From: Planomicrobium sp. Y74
Lineage (GTDB): Bacteria > Bacillota > Bacilli > Bacillales_A > Planococcaceae
Assembly: GCF_003668635.1 (NCBI RefSeq)
Contig: NZ_RCWH01000006.1
Coordinates: 186,001 to 250,000 of the forward strand
Direction: 5' to 3'
Length of the DNA stretch: 64,000 bases
The notes under the pieces are model-generated. The model worked only from the letters and a program-made list of their open reading frames with translations, ran no database searches and was not told the origin of the DNA. This document shows, piece by piece, positions 33,862 through 42,500 of this stretch. A program made the translations under genes and the position numbers. The stretch's first letter is position 1. Each line of letters begins with the position of its first letter.

Positions 33862-34366
33862 TTACAAAACCGTCCTTTCGGTTATATTCCTGCTTCAAAG
33901 CCTCAAACGCCCGCGCGGCCTTGGCTTTTACCTTCGCTTCCGTCCAGCCCAGTATATAGGCGGTTTCTTTGATGGAGCATTCGTTTACTTTGCGGAGAAT
34001 CAGTACGTCCCGGTAATCTTTCTTCAAATGATCGAATGCCTCATATAATTTGGCAAGATCTTCATTGCGCAGAATTGAAGATTCCGGGTTCAAAGACGAC
34101 ATATCCACGTCGTTTTTACTGTCCCACTTCAAAAAACTGATCAACCCTCTTCTGCGGAAATGGTCATAAGTCACATTACGCGCAATCTTCAGCAGCCACG
34201 TCGACTCGGAAGACTGCCCTTGAAACTTATGGAGATTCTTGAATGCCTTATAGAAGGTATCCTGCGTCAGATCCTCTGCAGTCTCCTTGTTTTTAACCAG
34301 CCAGTATATATAGCGGTAAACCGTTTTATTGTGTGCAAGAAACAATCTTTCCACTTCTTCATCCAT
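33845..34366 (-). CDS. ECF-type RNA polymerase sigma factor
   Basis: A 173-residue group 4 sigma factor. Region 2 (FLAHNKTVYRYIYWLVKNKETAEDLTQDTF, residues 9-38) holds the AEDLTQDTF signature, and the STWLLKIARN stretch is region 2.4. Region 4 (YRDVLILRKVNECSIKETAYILGWTEAKVKAKAARA) has the -35-reading helix. GGAGGGG precedes the ATG. The overlapping downstream gene is its likely anti-sigma. The promoter it reads could not be identified in the window. Confidence 0.93.
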   Translation of the reverse strand: MDEEVERLFLAHNKTVYRYIYWLVKNKETAEDLTQDTFYKAFKNLHKFQGQSSESTWLLKIARNVTYDHFRRRGLISFLKWDSKNDVDMSSLNPESSILRNEDLAKLYEAFDHLKKDYRDVLILRKVNECSIKETAYILGWTEAKVKAKAARAFEALKQEYNRKDGFVNEPTK

Positions 34367-34579
34367 GTTTTCCCCTCCTTACCGGTCTAGACGATTGAGA
34401 TGGATAAAAGTAGCGCTTTGATTTTAAGTCATTTTACGAAAGTCGATGTTATTAAGTGTATTCTATTCCATCGTTGAATGGCTGAGTTCAAGGTGATTAA
34501 TGCGAATAAATAGATAAATATGGGAATATTGAAACTATTTCAGACGGAAGCCGTAGAATAATCAAAGGGAGTGAACCCC

Positions 34580-35125
34580 ATGCTGAATAAAAGACTGATC
34601 CTAATCCTATTAAGCTTTGTTACGCTGCTAGCTGGAATTTTTCTTGCAGGCTGTTCACAAACAGAAGCCGGAGATTCGGATAAGGAAATGATTGAAAAAG
34701 TGCTGGCACTGGAATTTAACGGACCGGACGAGGAACTGATGGCATTAATGTGGAACCCGGACAATAAAAAGGTAATTGACGGTGTTGAAGTAAATGAAGA
34801 ACTCGATGCTTATGTACAAGAGAAATATGGTGAATACTTTACGGAAAGCGCACTCGACACCTTTATAAGAACAGGTGGCACTTCTTATCATAGTTTTGCC
34901 CATTCGAATGATTATGCGTTGGACTTTAAAGGCGCAACGATCGAAGAAGCTGAAAATGCGTCAAATAAATATACATTCACAGCGCAGGTAGGCTATCAAA
35001 AAGAAGGTGGAGATGAGGAGATTGCTGAAGTGGAAGGGGTTGTCCTCTTTTCTACCGCAGAAAAGAAAATCGGCAAGTTCCAATACGGAAAAGATTCCGG
35101 TCTTTCAGATGAACTGAGAAAGTGA
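34580..35125 (+). CDS. Putative lipoprotein
   Basis: A 181-residue secreted protein. The N-terminus has a signal peptide (KRLILILLSFVTLLAGIF) and the lipobox LAGC near residue 26, so the mature protein is anchored by a diacylglyceryl-Cys. The mature domain of about 150 residues is acidic, with Tyr-rich strands, and has no recognised fold. The ATG at 34580 was preferred over GTG at 34571 because AAGGGAG is 9 bp from the ATG. It is divergent from the ECF sigma gene, so a sigma-target relation is possible. Confidence 0.78.
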   Translation: MLNKRLILILLSFVTLLAGIFLAGCSQTEAGDSDKEMIEKVLALEFNGPDEELMALMWNPDNKKVIDGVEVNEELDAYVQEKYGEYFTESALDTFIRTGGTSYHSFAHSNDYALDFKGATIEEAENASNKYTFTAQVGYQKEGGDEEIAEVEGVVLFSTAEKKIGKFQYGKDSGLSDELRK

Positions 35126-35160
35126 TTTTACAATAAAGGATTAGTAAACGATGAAAAAGG

Positions 35161-35195
35161 AGAGAGGATGCTGCCACACGCATCCTCTCTTTTTG
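35161..35195 (+). terminator. Rho-independent terminator
   Basis: AGAGAGGATGC pairs with GCATCCTCTCT around an 8-base loop and is followed by TTTTTG. Confidence 0.9.
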
Positions 35196-35288
35196 TTCTT
35201 CTTCTTTCCGTTTCATTCCCCACACCGAAGGGTAACTTTTGAGTGAAGCCCTGCCTTGTGAAACAAACGGAGAGGGAGTGGACAAATA

Positions 35289-35807
35289 TTGGATACGTTA
35301 TTGTTTGACGGATGGAACAGCGTTTTGCGCATTATGATTATGTCTGCGTTAGCTTATCCCTTCCTCATTGTCCTGCTGCGCATGTCTGGGAAACGGTCTA
35401 TTACGAATGTGAATATCTTTGATTTCATCATAACTGTTACGTATGGTGCGACTTTAGCGAGCATCATCACAAGCGATAAAGTTTCTTTTGCTGATGGCGC
35501 AGCCGTGCTGGTAATGCTGACTTTATTGCAATACCTTGTGTCGAAAACGGCTGCAGGATCCAAAAGATTTTCGGATTTCATAAAAGCTTCACCGGTTTTT
35601 TTATATTACGAAGGCAATTTCAATGAAAAACAGATGCAAAAGAACCGTATCCGAAAACAGGATTTAAGAGGCAAAGTGCGGCAACAAGGCATGAGTTCTT
35701 TTGAAAACGTGGAAGCAATCGTCCTTGAAGGAGACGGTTCGGTGTCCATCATCAAAAAGGAAGATGTGAAATCGAAGGATGCGCTTGAAGGCATAGTGGA
35801 AGAATAA
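35289..35807 (+). CDS. DUF421 family membrane protein (YetF-like)
   Basis: A 172-residue protein with about three N-terminal helices (residues 14-32, 44-60, 66-84) and a cytoplasmic DUF421 domain. The family marker is LRMSGKRSITNVNIFDFIIT near residues 31-50, and later FLYYEGNFNEKQMQKNRI. Members sit in the plasma membrane of spore-forming and related Bacilli and are of unknown function. It is shorter than the usual about 220 residues. TTG start at 35289 after GGGAG. The terminator at 35816 is shared with the convergent MFS gene. Confidence 0.85.
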   Translation: MDTLLFDGWNSVLRIMIMSALAYPFLIVLLRMSGKRSITNVNIFDFIITVTYGATLASIITSDKVSFADGAAVLVMLTLLQYLVSKTAAGSKRFSDFIKASPVFLYYEGNFNEKQMQKNRIRKQDLRGKVRQQGMSSFENVEAIVLEGDGSVSIIKKEDVKSKDALEGIVEE

Positions 35808-35815
35808 TAATAAGA

Positions 35816-35847
35816 AAGGCGGCCGGAATCGATTCCGGCCGCCTTTT
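35816..35847. terminator. Bidirectional terminator
   Basis: A perfect 26-bp palindrome (13-bp arms GGCGGCCGGAATC) flanked by AAA on the left and TTTTA on the right lies between convergent genes. Confidence 0.88.
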
Positions 35848-35856
35848 AGTTTGTAA

Positions 35857-37062
35857 TTATTGCTGCGCCGTCCTCCATAACAGAGTCCGCCCCTGGTAGG
35901 CGACCAAACTGACCAAAGCCAGCAAAATACCTGATAGCATAAAGACACTGCGGATACCGAACGCATCTGCCAGGATTCCCATCAACAGCGAAGCGATTCC
36001 GAATGTGCCGGTTCCAATCGCTCCAAGTGTCGTGTAGACGGTGGGCAATTGATCCGACTGGACGCTGGTCTGCACCACGGTCTGCTGCGGAATATTCTTG
36101 ATCTGGCTGAACACGCCCACCAAAAATGAAAGGAGCAGCGCCAACACCGGCAGACTATTTAGCCCAAAGAAAATGGTAACCAGACTGCTGAGAGCAGCTC
36201 CCCAGAAAATGAAAGAACTGAGTCGCTGATCAATCCATCCGGAAAACCTCAGACAAAACAGGCTTCCGCCGATCAATCCGAGAAAGAACGAACCGTTGAT
36301 GAACCCCCACCATTTTTCATCCGCAAGAAGTGCATCGTTGACAAACACTAACAGAATGGCGGCAATCCATACGGTGCCGGCGATCGTTTCCATAATATCC
36401 ATCCATGCAATCCGTATCAGCACGGGCGTTTTCGTTACGGTCTTCCAGCCTTTGCTGATCTGCCGCCACTTGCCTTTTGGTTTGGAAGGAATAAAAGCGA
36501 CAGCCTCCAGACGTGTTAACAGAATGCTCGATAACAAGAAGAGCCCAGCTGTAATCCACAGCAATTCAGTCGCCGTCAGCCAAATCAGCAGGGAACTGCC
36601 GACAAACCACATGGCTGTCTGGATAAATTGCGTCACAGTTTCAGTCAGGCCGTTCGCTTTCAATAATTGTTCATTCTTCACATAAAGCGGAATCAGCGAT
36701 TGAGTAGCCGGATTTGCACAGCCATCCAGCAGAGCGATCAAGCTGATTACAAAAAACAAGATGACAAAATTGGCTAAAGATAATTGCGGCATAAAGAAAG
36801 CCAAAGCAATCAGCAATACCGTTTTGCCCATCTGGGAACCGGCCAGCAGCCACTTCAAATTCCATCGTTCCATAAGCAGCGGTGTCAGCGTATTCGAAAT
36901 GAACATGGAACCGGTAATGGTAAAAGGGACAAATGCGGCCGCGGTCGCTGAACCGGTCAATTCGAAAATCACATAAATAACGCTGACGATATACAGAATA
37001 TCGCCAATATTGGCCAGAGACTGCCCTGTCAGCAGTAAGTTGAAATTTCTATTCAGTTTCAT
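35857..37062 (-). CDS. MFS transporter
   Basis: A 401-residue major facilitator of the MFS_3 type, with 11-12 hydrophobic helices. The N-terminus FNLLLTGQSLANIGDILY is the helix-1 signature (F..L..G...S..GD). The loop after helix 4 holds LDGCANPATQSLIPL, the conserved P..Q..IP pattern of these exporters. Expected role is efflux of a small molecule or drug. GGGGGAAT precedes the ATG. It is divergent from the MDR oxidoreductase gene across 275 bp, in which no gene or repeat was seen. Confidence 0.88.
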   Translation of the reverse strand: MKLNRNFNLLLTGQSLANIGDILYIVSVIYVIFELTGSATAAAFVPFTITGSMFISNTLTPLLMERWNLKWLLAGSQMGKTVLLIALAFFMPQLSLANFVILFFVISLIALLDGCANPATQSLIPLYVKNEQLLKANGLTETVTQFIQTAMWFVGSSLLIWLTATELLWITAGLFLLSSILLTRLEAVAFIPSKPKGKWRQISKGWKTVTKTPVLIRIAWMDIMETIAGTVWIAAILLVFVNDALLADEKWWGFINGSFFLGLIGGSLFCLRFSGWIDQRLSSFIFWGAALSSLVTIFFGLNSLPVLALLLSFLVGVFSQIKNIPQQTVVQTSVQSDQLPTVYTTLGAIGTGTFGIASLLMGILADAFGIRSVFMLSGILLALVSLVAYQGRTLLWRTAQQ

Positions 37063-37337
37063 AATAAGTATTCCCCCAAGAATTTAATCTTTGAATAAGA
37101 TTTTTAAATCCGGGGGAGCGTTAAATTGGACTGATAGTCATGGTCGATGTTCCTTTCGGTTAGCCGATAAATCCTTGGGGGTGAGTTATCAGGAGGTTTG
37201 GTTACTTTTATTATACGTTAAATTTTCTGAAAATAAATGGTGGTGGAAGAAAATATTGGATATAGTAAAAGGGGAAGCTTTAGGCTGCTTAAATTACATA
37301 AAAAGAATCAGCAATAAATGACTTTGGAGGTGGCGAC

Positions 37338-38264
37338 ATGATTCAGCGTTCTTTGGAGCTGACCGGAAAAAGGGAGATGGAGTGGCGCGGAAACGAAGTG
37401 CCGGAACTCGCAGAAGATGAAGTGCTGATCAGAACAATAGCGACCGCTATCAGCATCGGCGCCGAACTTCCCCAATTCCAAGAACAGGATCTGACCAACC
37501 CGATTCCCGATTATCCGAGAAAAGTCGGCTATGAAAGTTTCGGGGAGATTCTGCAGACAGGTTCTTCGGTGGAATCGCTAAAAACAGGGGATAAGGCAAT
37601 CGCGTTTTATGGCCAGAAAAACCTCGGGGTAGTGAAAGCGGGCCAGGCATTCAAGGTTCCAGAAAATATGGATTCTAAAATGGCCCTGATGGCGATTTTA
37701 TCCTGCGATGCAGCGAAAGGTATACGCAAGCTGAATCCTTCGAAGGAAGCAAAAGTCATTGTTACGGGAATGGGGACGATGGGCTTGCTTTCTGTTTATT
37801 ACCTGAAAAAATTCTACAAGGTGAAGCATGTAGATGTGGTTGAACCGGATTCAAACCGTTGGAATCTGGCTAAATCGTTCGGTGTCAGCACGATTTATTC
37901 ATCTGACGATCATCCGCACGACTATTATGATTTTGGCATCGAGTGCTCAGCCGTGAACGAAGGCTTTGCGACCTTGCAAAAAGCGGTGAAAAGCCACCAG
38001 GAAATATGCGTTTTGTCGGATGGCAATAAAGGAACGTTCACGCTGCAGCCGGAATTCTTTGAAAAGGAATTGCGCATTGTCGGTTCAAGCGATGGATGGG
38101 ATTATAAAGAGCATATGGAATGGTTCTTGGATTCGGCTAAGACTGCACCTTATATAAATGAAATCTTTGAGCTGGAAATAGACAGTACAGAAATCATCGA
38201 GTGCTTCAGGAAACTTGATAATAGAGAAATAAATCCTGTGAAAATTTTGGTGGGTGGCTGGTAA
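37338..38264 (+). CDS. MDR-family oxidoreductase lacking zinc ligands
   Basis: A 308-residue protein with the GroES-like N-terminal domain and Rossmann fold of medium-chain dehydrogenases. The nucleotide-binding loop is VTGMGTMGLLSVYYLKKF near residues 135-152. The Cys/His ligands of the catalytic zinc (normally C and GHE) are replaced by AISIGAELPQF and RKVGYESFGE, so it is a zinc-independent MDR or a pseudo-enzyme. It is shorter than the usual 330-350. TTGGAGGTGG precedes the ATG. The substrate is unknown. Confidence 0.78.
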   Translation: MIQRSLELTGKREMEWRGNEVPELAEDEVLIRTIATAISIGAELPQFQEQDLTNPIPDYPRKVGYESFGEILQTGSSVESLKTGDKAIAFYGQKNLGVVKAGQAFKVPENMDSKMALMAILSCDAAKGIRKLNPSKEAKVIVTGMGTMGLLSVYYLKKFYKVKHVDVVEPDSNRWNLAKSFGVSTIYSSDDHPHDYYDFGIECSAVNEGFATLQKAVKSHQEICVLSDGNKGTFTLQPEFFEKELRIVGSSDGWDYKEHMEWFLDSAKTAPYINEIFELEIDSTEIIECFRKLDNREINPVKILVGGW

Positions 38265-38324
38265 GAACAACCGGTTAATTTCTCAGTATCGGTTTCAGGA
38301 GATGAGTGTCTACTTTTGATTCAG

Positions 38325-38624
38325 TTAATCAGGCTTTGTAAAATGTTCCTGGACAGCTTCCATGATTTTCTGGTTTCTTTCCATCTTGGTAGTCAAGGCA
38401 GTGATTTTTACAGGGAGTAAGAATGCTTTGGGTTCACTGGCCGGAGGGTGTTCAATTAGTACAGCTTCATGAGGTGCTTTTTCGGATTTTGCCGATGAAA
38501 GGACATAAACGGAGTACAGGTTGGTCTCCATGATTTTATCCCTAATTTCCCGGCTGCTGTCCAGCTCGGCTTTATTTAAAATATCTTCCAACGCATGTTC
38601 GTGGACGTCATCTGAAGAGTGCAT
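38325..38624 (-). CDS. Hypothetical protein
   Basis: A 99-residue soluble, acidic protein with no recognised domain. It begins with MHSSDDVHEHALEDILNKAE, a helical stretch, and has a central strand YSVYVLSSAK. The ATG at 38624 follows AGGTGA; a GTG at 38633 overlaps that ribosome site. It converges with the MDR gene and diverges from the adenylyltransferase-like gene. No function is proposed. Confidence 0.55.
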   Translation of the reverse strand: MHSSDDVHEHALEDILNKAELDSSREIRDKIMETNLYSVYVLSSAKSEKAPHEAVLIEHPPASEPKAFLLPVKITALTTKMERNQKIMEAVQEHFTKPD

Positions 38625-38734
38625 CAAGCTCACCTATCTTTCTGGATTGGCATAGTTGCCATCTCACTTTATAACCAGTATGAGGGATTATTAAAAAGAA
38701 AAAAAGTGATTAATAGAAAGAAAGGGGATTGTTT

Positions 38735-39538
38735 ATGGGAAATGAAAATATTGTTCTTACAGAAAAGATAAAAGAGTTTCTGAATACCTTAATCGCTGAT
38801 ATACACCGACTAATTGAATCCCCAATTATCGGCGTCTACCTGCATGGTTCACTTGCGATGGGCGGATTTAACCAGGCCAAGAGCGATATCGACCTATTGG
38901 TTGTGACGGAAGCACCGATCGGGATGGGAACAAAGAAAAAACTGGCCGCTTTCTTTCTCGAACAGTCGAGCAACCCCTATCCAGTTGAAGTCAGTGTTCT
39001 TAATCTTGCACAATTGGAAGAATGGAAGTTCCCAACGCCTTACGATTTTCATTTCAGCGAATATTGGCGGGAGCGATTTGAGCAGGATGCTGAGCGGGGT
39101 ACGACTGCCTGTCTGGATACAGAAGGAAAATCTGATATCGACCTCGCTGCACATTTTACGATTTTGAACCATAGGGGTATTTGTTTGGAGGGCCAGCCTA
39201 TTCATGAGGTTTTTCCCGCTGTTCCGGAAAGTGATTATCTCACTTCCATACTCGACGATTACGAAGATTGTCTGCAAAAGATATTTCGGGACCCGGTTTA
39301 CAGCATTCTCAATCTGACTCGGGTTTATTGGTATTTAAAAGAAGGGAAGATTTCTTCGAAGCAGGAAGCGGGTGAATGGGGCGTGATGAATTTTCATGGA
39401 AATTTCGCATTGATAGCCGGGAAAGCATTAAAGGTATACGAAGGAGAAAAGTTTGAAGTCGAATTTAGTGAAGATCAATTGATGGAAATCAGGGATTACA
39501 TAAATGGTCAGGCAGAAATCCTGATGAAACAGAGATGA
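38735..39538 (+). CDS. Aminoglycoside adenylyltransferase-like nucleotidyltransferase
   Basis: A 267-residue protein with the nucleotidyltransferase core HGSLAMGGFNQAKSDIDLLVV near residues 37-57 (GS...G....SDIDL), which binds Mg-ATP. The C-terminal helical domain with YWYLKEGKISSKQEAGEWGV near 205-224 is the AadA C-terminal domain (DUF4111). These features are shared with ANT(3'')/ANT(9) enzymes that add AMP to streptomycin or spectinomycin. Resistance is only possible by homology; many chromosomal members have no tested activity. The ATG at 38735 follows GAAAGGGG. Confidence 0.85.
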   Translation: MGNENIVLTEKIKEFLNTLIADIHRLIESPIIGVYLHGSLAMGGFNQAKSDIDLLVVTEAPIGMGTKKKLAAFFLEQSSNPYPVEVSVLNLAQLEEWKFPTPYDFHFSEYWRERFEQDAERGTTACLDTEGKSDIDLAAHFTILNHRGICLEGQPIHEVFPAVPESDYLTSILDDYEDCLQKIFRDPVYSILNLTRVYWYLKEGKISSKQEAGEWGVMNFHGNFALIAGKALKVYEGEKFEVEFSEDQLMEIRDYINGQAEILMKQR

Positions 39539-39631
39539 CAGAAACCCACATCCTCTATATTTGTATTTTTCTGTCTATTTAAAGATATAATAAAGTAATT
39601 AAAGTTTCCTTCAAAGGAAAGGTGGAACCGC

Positions 39632-39877
39632 ATGACAGCAATCGCCGATTTTTTATTAGGATTTGGCTCGTTATTTTTAATTGTCCCATCTATTTTGCTT
39701 TTCGGGCTTGGGCTGGCAAAGAACTCGCACCAAATAATTCTGTTCAGTTATTTTGTGTTTTTGCCTATATTCCTCATCCTCATTTTTATCGAGATGAGAG
39801 TTTATTTCCTTCCGTTGCTTTTTCTCCCGCCCGCTCAAATCTTTTATTATTTCAAAATTAAAAACCAGCCAGCTTGA
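39632..39877 (+). CDS. Small membrane protein
   Basis: An 81-residue protein with two to three hydrophobic helices near residues 5-27, 32-52 and 56-74. It ends KIKNQPA. GGAAAGGTGG precedes the ATG. A small hairpin (TTTCCTT/AAGGAAA at 39605-39620) covers part of the ribosome site and could limit translation. The function is unknown. Confidence 0.68.
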   Translation: MTAIADFLLGFGSLFLIVPSILLFGLGLAKNSHQIILFSYFVFLPIFLILIFIEMRVYFLPLLFLPPAQIFYYFKIKNQPA

Positions 39878-39913
39878 GTTGCCGCTGGCAGAACGCAAGG
39901 AGTTGGATTTTGT

Positions 39914-40441
39914 TTGTTCAAGACAGAAAGGTGTATATTATCGGCTTTTCAGGAATCAGACTGCGAAGATGTTTTTAAGCTTTTTGCAAACCAGGAGGTA
40001 AGACGATATCTTGGCGGCATTCGGGATGCGGATTCTCTAAAAGAAACTCTGGAAGATATGCTTGATCCTCAATCTGGTTCTTATTTCTGGGTGGTGAGGG
40101 GAAAAAGTACAAAAGAATTTATTGGCCTGATTTCCTTGGATCCTCATCACGATGGAATCGACTATGAAATTTCCTATCAATTTCTTCCTGATTGGTGGGG
40201 AAGCGGCTATGCGGCTGAAACCGTTTCAGTAATTATCGATTTTGCATTGAATGGTTTAGAACTGCCTGCGGTGGTGGCGGAAACGCAAAGTGAAAACCTT
40301 GCTTCGTGCCGGTTGCTGAAGAAATTGGGCATGGGTTTGGAACGGAAAGTTTTTAGGTATGGGGCGGAGCAAAGCTTGTATGCGATTCGGTGCTTTGAAA
40401 TTGAAGGTATACAAGGGTTATCAAAGTCTTCTAGCGAATAA
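39914..40441 (+). CDS. GNAT acetyltransferase, RimJ/RimL type
   Basis: A 175-residue GNAT of the RimJ/RimL (Acetyltransf_3) group. Signatures are FQESDCEDVFKLFANQEVRRYLGG near residues 11-34, EISYQFLPDWWGSGYAAETVSV near 83-104 (motif A, W.GxGxAxE) and ENLASCRLLKKLGM near 127-140 (motif B). The group acetylates N-termini of proteins or small amines. TTG start at 39914, with AAGGAG 11 bp upstream. Confidence 0.88.
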   Translation: MFKTERCILSAFQESDCEDVFKLFANQEVRRYLGGIRDADSLKETLEDMLDPQSGSYFWVVRGKSTKEFIGLISLDPHHDGIDYEISYQFLPDWWGSGYAAETVSVIIDFALNGLELPAVVAETQSENLASCRLLKKLGMGLERKVFRYGAEQSLYAIRCFEIEGIQGLSKSSSE

Positions 40442-40476
40442 AATAAGCACCAAGCAAAAGTCAGGATGTGCTGAAA

Positions 40477-41319
40477 ATGCTTAAAACACCTATTCATCTG
40501 ATTGAACAAGTGGTTTTTTCAAGCGGCGATTCACGTTTCAAGGAATATTCGATTCGTGATGCAGACTGGCAGGACCAAAACGGACTGGTACTCTATTTAT
40601 CGATAAAGGGAAGAAACTGGCTCATCATCAACAGTGAATGGATTCCTTCACCAATTACCGATCCCAATCCTTTCGTCCGCTGGATCGATCAGGAACGGAT
40701 TGTTCTCGTTCAGCGCAGAAGCGGCAGGTTTGAAAGAAACATCTTCGTCCTGAACCTCGCTGGTGAAATTATTGCTTCGTTTTATGCGGGCGATGCAATC
40801 GAAGACATTGTGGTGGGACCCGAAGGCTTCTGGATCAGCTATTATTACGGAGGATTCAGGAAGGGCCTGCCGAGTGAAAAGCTGGTTTTATTCGGATGGG
40901 ACGGTTTGCCGATTTTCAAATACGAAACAGATTTGCCGGACAAGCCTGATATTCTGGAAATACTGGCGCTCGTCAAAGGTGTGAATTCTGCAATCTGGCT
41001 TGTGCCGTTGCTGAAGCCCCTCGTGGAAATCGTTCCCGAATCGAAATCGATTACTATCCATAATGAACCTGATCTCTTAAACAAAGGCACCTTTTCTGTC
41101 AGCATCCGCGGCGATTTCGTCTATTTTGTGCTGGAAGATACGAAATGGGCCTATGCCTGCCGGATTGGCGAAGAAACGGCGCAGCCCGTCGGCAAAATCA
41201 AAGGCGTTTCAAGAGGGCTTGCGCCGACTGAATCGTATAATTTCATCAGCCGCTCAGACACCTGGGGAGAAGTGAAGCTGTACCGCATCGATAATAAGGA
41301 AGAGTATTTTTTGACTTGA
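40477..41319 (+). CDS. Hypothetical protein (beta-propeller-like)
   Basis: A 280-residue protein with no recognised domain name. Repeated WxxxxxxxxV/L strands (for example RWIDQERIVLVQRRSGR, IVVGPEGFWISYYYGG, VYFVLEDTKWAYACRI) suggest a beta-propeller-like fold. It lacks a signal peptide, so it is probably cytoplasmic. AGGATG lies 9 bp before the ATG at 40477; an in-frame GTG at 40468 is possible. It is followed by the inverted hairpin-array composite. Confidence 0.65.
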   Translation: MLKTPIHLIEQVVFSSGDSRFKEYSIRDADWQDQNGLVLYLSIKGRNWLIINSEWIPSPITDPNPFVRWIDQERIVLVQRRSGRFERNIFVLNLAGEIIASFYAGDAIEDIVVGPEGFWISYYYGGFRKGLPSEKLVLFGWDGLPIFKYETDLPDKPDILEILALVKGVNSAIWLVPLLKPLVEIVPESKSITIHNEPDLLNKGTFSVSIRGDFVYFVLEDTKWAYACRIGEETAQPVGKIKGVSRGLAPTESYNFISRSDTWGEVKLYRIDNKEEYFLT

Positions 41320-41354
41320 AACTGAGGGGCTGATCGGGCTTTTCGGTTTTTTTC

Positions 41355-41378
41355 GCTTTTCGCCTGCGAAAAGCATGC
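41355..41378. other. GGATG-type hairpin, inverted orientation
   Basis: GCTTTTCGC pairs with GCGAAAAGC around CT. Read on the minus strand, it is GCATGCTTTTCGCAGGCG, nearly identical to the hairpin at 32602-32625, including the flanking GAAAAA. The array it belongs to (41485) lies on its left when read on the minus strand. Confidence 0.85.
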
Positions 41379-41484
41379 GTTTTTCTTTTGAATTGGGGTT
41401 TTGAGAGATGGTTAGTCAAAATAAAGGCTGGGAGGTGGCTGAAACAGTCTTTTCGAAGAGCTGATTTTGCGTGATTGCTTGTAA

Positions 41485-41604
41485 ATCGGCGTTCAGGAAA
41501 TTATATCGGCGTTCAGGAAATTATATCAACGTTCAGGAGATTATATCAACGTTCAAAAAATTATATCAACGCTCAGGAGAATATATCAACGGTCAGCATA
41601 ACGA
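41485..41604. repeat. Tandem array 4, 20-bp period (6 units)
   Basis: Units start at 41485, 41505, 41525, 41545, 41565 and 41585 with core ATCAACGTTCAGGA (first two ATCGGCGTTCAGGA), exactly 20 bp apart. A degraded seventh unit follows. It is the most conserved array, since linkers are also similar (AATTAT, GATTAT, AAT). The stretch 41320-41741 holds only this and the hairpin. On the plus strand an in-frame peptide here is not a gene. Confidence 0.92.
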
Positions 41605-41741
41605 ATCGCCCTTAGCCGGTTTCTCATCCGCTTTTTCTCAATTTAATTTCGCTCCTAAGTGGTAGCTTCAACATATAGTAAAATATAGTTAGAAAATTTC
41701 GCGAAATTAAAAAGCAGTAAAATTCGAAAGGAGCGGGTCAC

Positions 41742-42152
41742 GTGAAGCGATTGAAGTGGTTAATTGCAACGGCCATTTTTGCCATTTTGCTTGGAGGCTG
41801 TTCGTCAAATAATGAAGTGATAAGGATTGGGACTCCGTTTCAAGAGGATGAAACGAGTGGGGTAAAGTTCCATACTGACATCACGGCTGCAGAATCGATA
41901 ACGGATTTGAGAGATATCATAAATACTGAAAAAGAGGTGGAGCAACCCGCAGATTTATCCAGTTTAGCGGATACTTTCTTCACTTTGGATATACCGGAGG
42001 AAGGTGTTTCTGAAATTAGCCGTTACGTCTGGTACCAGGAAGATGGCAGCACTATTCTTTCGAATGACGGCCTAGCCGGAAATGAAGATCAGGACTTTTT
42101 TATTTTGACTGCAGATCAGACAGAAGAATTAAAGCACATACTAGCGGAATGA
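41742..42152 (+). CDS. Putative lipoprotein
   Basis: A 136-residue secreted lipoprotein. Signal peptide KRLKWLIATAIFAILLG is followed by the lipobox LGGC near residue 20. The mature domain is acidic (pI low by composition) with no recognised fold. GTG start at 41742 after AAAGGAGCGGG. A small membrane gene follows after 48 bp. Confidence 0.75.
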   Translation: MKRLKWLIATAIFAILLGGCSSNNEVIRIGTPFQEDETSGVKFHTDITAAESITDLRDIINTEKEVEQPADLSSLADTFFTLDIPEEGVSEISRYVWYQEDGSTILSNDGLAGNEDQDFFILTADQTEELKHILAE

Positions 42153-42200
42153 AAAGCAAGCTGATTCTAAAAGGTTGGGTGCCAGAAAGGAATGATTCGG

Positions 42201-42419
42201 ATGATCTCATACATATCGAGCAACAAGAAATATTATCTGATGCTTTTCACAGGTGTAATTGTGGCATTAGCGGCGGCGAAACTATTCGCTGATCCGGAAG
42301 GTTTCGGTTTGCTGCCGTGGGTGTTTGGCGGATTTCTGATTGCGGAAGTAATGAACTTTCTGAGCTGGCGCTCAGATAGGGAAAAAGTGAATTCTACAGA
42401 GACGACGTCGAAGAGTTAA
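42201..42419 (+). CDS. Small membrane protein
   Basis: A 72-residue protein with two helices near residues 11-29 and 37-53. A basic region SWRSDREK and a Ser/Thr-rich tail follow. The ATG at 42201 has AAAGGA about 9 bp upstream; another ATG at 42192 touches that site. Unknown function, possibly cotranscribed with the lipoprotein. Confidence 0.65.
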   Translation: MISYISSNKKYYLMLFTGVIVALAAAKLFADPEGFGLLPWVFGGFLIAEVMNFLSWRSDREKVNSTETTSKS

Positions 42420-42500
42420 GCCGCAAAAATTACATATCCTCTCCAGGTGTGACGGTTGTTGTAAAGTAGTGATAACGGAACGGAAAGGAAGTGTGAAGCA

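Noticed and set aside
37091-37321. 76-residue frame between MFS and MDR genes
   Set aside because: TTG start without ribosome site and no recognisable composition of a real protein.
41471-41665. Open frame across array 4 and peptide with repeated YINVQ-like units
   Set aside because: The 20-bp period shifts the frame each unit; there is no ribosome site and no codon bias, so the frame is a by-product of the repeat.
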